Source: Diplocarpon mali (taxonomy: Eukaryota > Ascomycota > Leotiomycetes > Helotiales > Drepanopezizaceae). From it: a stretch of DNA of 38,736 nt. The stretch lies in the NCBI GenBank assembly GCA_024741835.1, contig JAENRP010000389.1, positions 1 to 38,736 of the forward strand, written 5' to 3'. The notes under the pieces were generated by a model. That model was not told where the DNA came from. It saw only the letters and a program-made list of their open reading frames with translations, and did not search any database. Each line of letters starts with the position of its first letter. Position 1 is the first letter of the stretch. The position numbers and the translations under genes were made by a program. Positions 32,759 to 38,736 of the stretch are shown here, one piece after another.

Positions 32759-33819
32759 GTTCGAGTGCTTAATAGTATAAGCGGTCTAATCAAAATCCAA
32801 GCGGGGTTTATAGCTGTAATCGACTATAAAAGAAGAGAGGCCAATTAACTCATTTCAGTAAGCAGTGCTAGTAGCGTCTATCGCAAGGAGTAAGTCGGCC
32901 TAATTATCTTAAAAGTAGTTGATAAAGGGGTATAATTATATATTAATTATCTAATTAATAATCTTAATCTATCTATTTATTTAAGTATATTTAAAGGTTA
33001 ATAGCTAAAGCTTAACCTATGCTAGTATTAATAGCTTATTTATAAAGTCGGAGATGAACTAAGGTCCTTAGTCGCTAGTAATAGTAAGAGGGCTCCCTCT
33101 AAACCTCTAGATATATTAATAAAACAAGGAGGCAGCAGTCCGCGCAGTAGCCTTCTTTATTATTAGTAGGCAGATATACTGCTTAAAGAGTCGGTTAACT
33201 ATAATAAATATAGTATTATAGCTATTACTAATTGATCTAGGAGTATAGAAGTCTATAGATAAGTCGTCCTATATATATAAGGAGATAGGCAGTAGTTTAA
33301 AGAGTCCTAGCGTCTTATCTTAAGGTTTATATAAACGTCGGCAGTTATAATAGTTAGCAATATACCTCTTTGCATTATAATAGTATATAGGCCACTAGTA
33401 GTAGTATTAAAGGAACTATATAGTCTTAGTTCTATTAAGGTAAGCTATTAATATACTATTATAGATTTAGTAAAGTAAGCGGGTATAGAGATTATCCAAT
33501 TCTTTAGGAACTACTAGCCTTCTGTTGTATAAGAGTAGTCCATCCTTTAATAAGGTTTAAGGAGTCTCTTTTCTAATAGCTTTCTCTTGCTCTAATTGCA
33601 GCGACTCATAAGTTTAATTAGCGTTAAGGACTTCTTTTATTATTCGGAAATTATTAATAGAAGAGCGTTCCTTAAGTATTATAAGGTCAATTAAAGCTAT
33701 TATAAGACGATCCTAAATAATACTAGCTAAGTTAAAAAGCTAATAGGTTCTCTTAGCTTCTCTTACAGCTTTTTAAATAAGTATAAGTTCGTCTTTCTAT
33801 AATAGTATATTAGCTATTA
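32759..33819 (-). pseudogene. Element D integrase, N-terminal and core part
   Basis: On minus, the zinc domain region (AYLNRTKTI, YYYNAKRYIANYYNCRRLYKP; about 33,310-33,450) is followed by SIDFYTP (first Asp, about 33,245-33,265) and TSDQGPQFISDFINKL (second Asp, about 33,040-33,084). Next comes INR, a stop, IKIIN, where TNGQTExxN is expected, so the catalytic Glu is now Lys. The frame reaches INPAWILIRPLILLSTRTLI at 32,759, where element E and its target duplication interrupt it. The rest continues at 24,501. Confidence 0.88.
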
Positions 33820-34299
33820 TATTCTCCTTTCTAAGGTGATAGGTGATCTAGTAATTATATCTTAAGAGTATATCCATCTATCGGATTTATCATTTATTAA
33901 AGAGTTTTTTAATTCTAAAGTACTTTAGAGCCTTATGATTAGTAATCACTAGGAAGCTTAATATACTTCGCAACTCTGCGTCTTATTCTTTTAAAGCTAG
34001 TATAATCGCTAGTATCTCTTTATTATAGATTTTATAATATGATTCCGCATTTTATAATCCTTTAGAGAAGAAAGTAATAAGGTACTATTATTTATCGTTT
34101 TTATCTTTTTAATTAAGTACTCCAGCTGCTGCTAGGTCTAAGCAGTTAGTCTTAATCCTCGTTAGTCAATAGTTTTTAAAGTATAGTAAGGTAAGTGCGT
34201 TTAATAGCTACTTTTTCAATTGTTTAAACGCATCTTATTATTCCTTAGTTAAGATAAATATTAGGCTAGTCTCCTTTATTATTAGCTAATTAAAGGGGC
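33820..34299 (-). pseudogene. Element D RNase H remnant
   Basis: It follows the RT on minus. The frame reads FIKAYSRIARPFN, a stop, LI, then AFKQLKK, TDCLDLAAAGVL (DASDxAxGAVL-like), YLITFFSKGL, AESYYKIYNKEILAII and FLVITNHKALKYF. These are the usual gypsy RNase H steps (YSRKLxxAExNYxIxDKELLAII; VxTDHKxLxYF), with RIP-type substitutions. Confidence 0.85.
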
Positions 34300-35240
34300 G
34301 CGCAATTCGACTATAGGCTTTAATAAATCTCTAGTAGAAGTTGCAGAATCCTAAGAACGACTGCACTTATTTCTTTATTAATAAAGGGGTCTATTCTTTA
34401 ATGACCTTAACCTTAGTAGGGTCGACCTATACTCCTTAGTTAGTAATAATAAACCCTAAGAATCTAATGCTAATAACTTCGAATTTGCACTTCTTAATAT
34501 CAACCTATAGGCCAGCCTTGCGTAGTCTTTCTAAGACCTATCTAATATATTATTAATACTCTTTTTTAGTTTTTAAGAAGATTAAGATATTATTAATATA
34601 TATAAAGCAAAAGTTGTTTAAGTATTCTATTAGGATAGTATTAATATACTGCTAAAAGGTAACCAAGCTATTATATAGTCTAAAAGGGAGTACTACTAGT
34701 TTAAAGGAGCTATACCTTATCTTAAAGGCTACTTATATTATAGAATTAGGGTCTATTAAGATACAATAGAATATATAGCAGATATTAAGCTTTATAAAGA
34801 GCATCGCATTCCTAAGTCGGTCGAGGGTTTCTATAATTAAAGGGAGGAAGTACTGGTCTTTTTTAATAAGTCTATTTAACTCTTAATAGTTAATATAGAA
34901 CCGCAGGCTGCCTTTAGGTTTCTTTATAAATAGGATAGGCGATAAGAAGGCAGCGTTAAATAGTTATATAAATCCTTTCTTTAAATTATTTATAAGGTAT
35001 TCCCTTATCTTCTTAAGTTTAGGCTCGCTTATTTTATATAAGTAGGCGGTTTTTATTATTAGTAGTAGTCCTTCGAACTCGATCTTATAATTAATTAGCT
35101 ATAATAAAGGTAGCGTATTCGCAGCGCTTTTAAAGAAGTATATAACTAAGTTATAAAGGAAGGGTAGTAACTTAGTATATAACTCATAGGCCTCCTAAGG
35201 TCCTAAAGCATTATACTTATTAAGCGCGTCAGGTTCTTCC
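34300..35240 (-). pseudogene. Element D reverse transcriptase remnant
   Basis: Gypsy RT on minus. The frame at about 34,570-34,740 reads AFKIRYSSFKLVVLPFRLYNS, TFQQYINTILIEYL and FCFIYINNILIF. This is the PFGLTNAPATFQ...YLDDILIF block with both catalytic Asp residues changed to Asn (G-to-A). Next is KCKFEVISIRFLGFIIT, then VDPTKVKVIKE, the standard thumb and connection region (34,380-34,500). The tether fits a chromovirus-type RT. It is inactive because both catalytic residues are lost. Confidence 0.9.
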
Positions 35241-35249
35241 TCTTCTATT

Positions 35250-36000
35250 ATATAAATTAGGGTCTAGTCTATTCCTAAGTCTAATAGGCAAACGATAGCT
35301 TTATATTAAGTTTAGATATAAAAGGTTCTCCTATCTCTTTTTTTAAAGAGGTAATCTAGTTCTATAAGTATAACTAACCTAATCTTAATATTAATCTAAT
35401 AAAGGCTAACTTTAAAGGCTAGTCCTAAGATTGTCAATATATCTATACTTATTAGTTAGAAGGTATTAATATTAAGTTCCTCTTTTTATTATTTATAATT
35501 AGCTAAGCGAGTATCGAAGTCCTATATTAGCATATCCTTAGACTTAATCGGGAGGTCTTTAAGAGCTTTCGGCGGTCTAAGGATACTAGTCTTATTAAGC
35601 TATCGCTAGTCTCTCCAGTCGGCGTCCTATTAATCTAATTAATAAACATTAGGCTAATATAGCTTCTTCCTTTTATAATCAATAATTATATCTTATTCGG
35701 CTAGCCACTTGCAATCTAAGATCATATTATATAAGCCTAAGTCGGCCGCTAAGAAGAACTATCCTTTAAAGTCGTATTTATTAATTATAATATCTATTTA
35801 TATAACCTATCGAATAGCCTTACTAAGTTGTCTATCAAATCCTTATAAGGGGATCGGTCTCTTAAGGTAATAAGTCGATAGCTTTAACTATATAGTTAAG
35901 GAAGGGAGTATCTTACGATTAATGATTCCTAAGGTATTAGCCCTATAGTCTATTAGGGCTATTAGGTCAATATAGCGCCCTTTCTAATAGAATCGGCACT
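35250..36000 (-). pseudogene. Element D protease remnant
   Basis: It lies between the zinc knuckle and the RT on minus. At about 35,680-35,750 the frame reads LYNMILDCKWLAE, a stop, DIIIDYKRKK. This matches the end of gypsy aspartic proteases (YDMILGxxWLAEHxxxIDYxxx). I did not resolve the catalytic D(S/T)G box upstream. Assignment is by position and this C-terminal motif. Confidence 0.55.
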
Positions 36001-36149
36001 AGGTTATAAATTGCTAGCCTTTAATTAGCTTAAATAGGTCGACCGATTCCTAGTATCAATTGCGCTTTAGGAGTAATACTTAAAATCCTAAAGCGATTCG
36101 TTTCCTAATTCCTTTATATCGTCTATCGTCTTAGTATTATTTTCTAGTT

Positions 36150-37700
36150 TATTATAGCCTTTCTCTACTAGTATAATCTTATATTATTTAAAGCAGTCTT
36201 AGCTATAATGCCCTTTTTATCTATACTTATAGTAAGTATCGTTGGTCTTTAAGGTTCAGTTATAAGAGGCGCGTTTATTATCTCTAGGTCCTAAAGGTCT
36301 AAGGGTAGTATTCAATTCCTTTTAAGGACGGCTTAAGGCTTGTTTATAGCGTATAGGTCCTATTTGTCAAGAGGTAGAGGAGGGCTAGTTGGAAGTTTTA
36401 GCCTAATACTCATTTCAATTAAAGCGTTATAGTAAAAGGCGGAGTTGTCGATTCTCCTTATTTATAAACCATTCGGCTAAGTCTTTAGGGTAGTCGAACT
36501 TCCGGTTAAAGAGTTACTTTAGTAAAGACACTTTTACCTTATCCTAGAGCGCCTTATATTAGTTATTAGTCGACTTCCTTAATTTAGAAGCTAGTCTATA
36601 GAAGTCGGCCTAAAAGGCTATAAAGGGGGTATTTCCCTATTTAAGCTTTATTTAATCGTCTTTAGCTATCTATCGCTTAATTTCTTTACTAACTCTATAA
36701 GCCTTTTATAAGATTTGGAATAGCTATACAGCTATTTTAATTTATCTAATAGATCCTTTTATAAGCCGATCTTAAATTAAGCTTTAAGCATCTCTTATTA
36801 TTAAACTAATAGCATATACTAAGGCAACCGATTTGTTAAAGAACTCTATATAATTAACCTTTATCTTCTACTATATATTAAAGATCTAGTCCTTGACCTT
36901 TATATCCCTTTTGCTTAAAAAGGGATTTAGATCCTTAATCTTTACTAAGCAGACTTAGCAATTAGGTTTAAGGGTTCGACTCTATCTTTTAAAGTCAGAG
37001 GTATTAGAGTAGGGTTCCCTTTCGATAGGCTATTTAAGCTAAGCAGTAAGAGGATCTCTATAGGGATTTTCGAAGAGAGGTCGGCTTTATAAAGTAGGGG
37101 TAGCCGGCTAGCTGACTAAGTTCGTATATTATTGCTCTTCTACTAAGTTCTTCTAATACGCGCTAGTCTCCTAAGTTGTTTTAAGCTCTTCTTATAACTA
37201 TATAGTTATAGGTATAATCGCTTCCTCTATCTTTTAAATATAATTATAAAAACTTTAAACTATTAAATCTTATTATTTAATATATTAGTAGTAGTATTCC
37301 ACTAGGCGTTTCTCTACTGCTAGTCGATCCTTATATATAGTAGATCTCTTGCCTGCCTTAGTTCGGAACCTTAATAATATAAAGAAGTTATCTCTCTTAG
37401 CCTTTATATTAGTATAAGAGATAGGTTAGATTAAGGCTTCTTATTTAAAAGAGGTTAATATATCTTCTATATTATATAAGGTTTATTTTAAAGAGAGGAC
37501 TGGTCGAGGCTTGCTAGCAGAGTCGGCTAATATAGGGGATTCGTCTTTTGCAAGGTTTTAAAGGGTATCCTCTCTAATTGAGAGGTTGCTTAACTCAAGA
37601 GGTACTAGCGTTATTATCTTAGGGTTAATTCTCCTAAAGTAAAAGGTCCTTATATAACGTTTTCGTCCTATTAAAGGCTATAGTTAGGAAATGCCTTAAC
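36150..37700 (-). pseudogene. Element D gag remnant with zinc knuckle
   Basis: Capsid/nucleocapsid gene of D. On minus, near 36,190-36,235, the frame reads TYYKYR, a stop, KGHYS, a stop, DCFK. This matches a CX2CX4HX4C knuckle (CYKCGxxGHYxxDC) in which the first two Cys are now Tyr (G-to-A) and Gln codons are stops. The upstream part (higher coordinates) is the expected capsid region. It is too decayed to follow in full, and no start codon is chosen. Confidence 0.6.
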
Positions 37701-37929
37701 TTATAGATTTTACAATTTCTTTTAAAGTTAGCTAAGAGCTATTAACTATTGACAATTATTCTAGCTAAGTCTACTAGCTCTTCTTTCGATTCTTAAGTTT
37801 AAGAAGGGACCGGACGTTAAGGCCGTTCTTTAAGTTGCTTCTATATATTATAGGAGTCGGTCGGAAAAAGGGTCTTTAAGAGGGTACTAGTCCTTTGCTA
37901 AGTATATTATATTACCTTATAAGGCCAGA

Positions 37930-37950
37930 AGGGATATAAGCTTTGAATTA
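37930..37950 (-). promoter_or_regulatory. Element D possible primer-binding site
   Basis: Directly after the 5' LTR, minus reads TAATTCAAAGCTTATATCCC. A RIP-mutated TGGTTCAAAGC, able to pair with a tRNA CCA end, would explain it, but the tRNA is not identified. Confidence 0.35.
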
Positions 37951-38244
37951 TATAATAGCAGAAGCAAGGCATAAGTCGATAAAGTCACTAAGATCAAGGC
38001 TATTAAATCGTATAGAATTTAAAGCTAAGGAGTATATATAAAGTAGGAAGCCTTCCTCCTAATATGCTCTCCTTAGCCTACGACTCTTAAAAGTCGCTTT
38101 CTATTAATAAGTCATATTCTATCTACTAAAGGAAAGGTATAATAAAGGTGCGGCGTATCTATTGTATTAGTCTGTTTCGCCTCTGTTTCTGCTTAAACAG
38201 TTCTCGTGCTTTTGTCGCGACTATGGTACAACCGTGCCGTGACA
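37951..38244 (-). repeat. Element D 5' LTR
   Basis: The pair of the 22-kb LTR. The outer (right) end is well preserved (TTGTCGCGACTATGG, CCGTGCCGTGACA) and the inner (left) end is mutated (TATAATAGCAGAAGC). The minus-strand start TGTCACGGC is a canonical LTR start. Confidence 0.92.
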
Positions 38245-38620
38245 CTAGCTTAGGAGTTGTCTCTAATAAATTCGCAAATTTCACTCGCAATCCTAGCCTA
38301 AGAGTCATTTCTGCAAATTTCACTTGCGATCCTAGCTTAAGAGTCGTTATTAGCGAATTTGCAAAATCCACTTATAGTCCTAGCTTAAGAGTTATTTCTA
38401 CCAAATTCACTTATAATCCTAGCTTAAGAGTCATCTTTAAGGATACCTTATAATCTACTTATAGTCTTAGCTTAAGAGTCATTTTTACGAATTTTACTTG
38501 CAATCCTAGCTTAGGAGTCTATCTATTCTCCTTATCCTCGCTTAATTATATTAGGGTAAAGAATGCACTTTCCTTAAAGGAATCTACTTATAGGTCTGGC
38601 CTAAGAGTCAATTTCTATAA
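38245..38620 (+). repeat. Tandem array with alternating 39- and 48-bp spacing
   Basis: Core CCTAGCTTAAGAGTC preceded by ACTTGCRAT-like bases. CTAGC (or its variant) starts at 38,245, 38,293, 38,332, 38,380, 38,419, 38,467, 38,506 and 38,596. The steps are 48, 39, 48, 39, 48, 39 and 90, so the higher-order period is 87 (last step 90). The spacers are also related (ATTTCTGCAAATTTC-like). It is neither coding nor CRISPR. RIP-type C-to-T variants occur among units (TTGCGAT, TTATAAT). Confidence 0.85.
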
Positions 38621-38736
38621 TATTACCTTTAAGATAATATAAAGTCTATCTTTAATTTTAGCTTTAAAGATTACTTTATAATTATTATTTATAAACTATA
38701 TAAATTGATTATTAAAAACTCTTATATAATTTAACT
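38621..38736. other. AT-rich sequence after the array
   Basis: RIP-like AT-rich sequence to the window end. No feature was recognised; it may be the start of another decayed repeat. Confidence 0.3.

Larger units (their letters stand above)
21921..38244 (-). mobile_element. Element D: Ty3/gypsy (chromovirus-like) retrotransposon, split by element E
   Basis: The element is bounded by 294-bp direct LTRs (21,921-22,214 and 37,951-38,244), reading TGTCACGGC to GCCGTCACA on minus. It is flanked by the 5-bp target duplication CTAGC (21,916-21,920 and 38,245-38,249). On minus the order is LTR, Gag with a zinc knuckle, protease, RT, RNase H, integrase, integrase C-terminus, an extra ORF, a polypurine tract and LTR. 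Without the 8.25-kb element E and its duplicated 5 bases, it is about 8.1 kb. The target was a CTAGC core of the tandem array. It is heavily RIP-mutated inside but less so at the outer LTR edges. Confidence 0.92.

Noticed and set aside
38148..38453. Open frames on both strands over the D LTR and the tandem array
   Set aside because: They cross from an LTR into a tandem repeat, and the protein repeats only mirror the DNA repeats.
38245..38620. Possible CRISPR-like array
   Set aside because: The spacers are related to each other and the cores vary; the organism is clearly a fungus. It is a satellite-type tandem repeat.
1..38736. A novel functional multi-gene system
   Set aside because: All readable frames belong to RIP-inactivated retrotransposons or are short repeats; no intact gene cluster is present.

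Overview
This window looks like transposon-derived heterochromatin from a filamentous ascomycete (Pezizomycotina). It holds no intact host gene. Almost every reading frame is a retrotransposon frame whose stops are nearly all TAA or TAG where Gln (CAA/CAG) is expected. CA/TG dinucleotides are scarce and TA is very common, which is the mark of repeat-induced point mutation (RIP, C-to-T mainly at CpA, on both strands). The species cannot be told from this sequence. Fragment names A to E are mine.

Layout. 1-400: a low-RIP stretch with hairpins, an LTR-like segment and a tRNA-Met-derived SINE-like unit (minus). About 430-9,120: element A, a decayed Ty3/gypsy element on minus (Gag near 6,000-8,050, RT near 4,000-4,750, integrase near 2,350-3,150); no LTR pair recognised. 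9,121-9,245: a low-RIP island. 9,246-10,934 plus 18,139-18,263: B1, a Ty1/copia pol fragment on plus, split by element C. 10,935-18,138: element C, a complete Ty1/copia element on plus with 172-bp LTRs and a 5-bp target duplication (AGAAA); between pol and the 3' LTR it carries an antisense gene-like frame with its own TATA-like box. 18,264 to about 21,840: B2, a second copy of family B on minus, so B1 and B2 form a long inverted repeat. About 21,860-21,920 and 38,245-38,620: a short tandem array, split by element D. 21,921-38,244: element D, a chromovirus-like Ty3/gypsy element on minus with 294-bp LTRs and target duplication CTAGC, itself split by element E. 24,502-32,753: element E, another Ty3/gypsy-type element on minus with about 134-bp LTRs and target duplication TAAGG. 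28,780-28,974: a solo LTR of family B inside E with target duplication GATTA.

Order of events: the solo B LTR is younger than E, E is younger than D, and D is younger than the tandem array; C is younger than B1, and B2 probably landed in B1. The LTR pairs of C, D and E share one pattern: transition differences fall mostly on the LTR half facing the element interior, while the outer halves keep the ancestral bases. No working coding system was found. The points most worth following are the antisense ORF in C, the third ORF of D, the alternating 39/48-bp array and the RIP gradient across LTRs.
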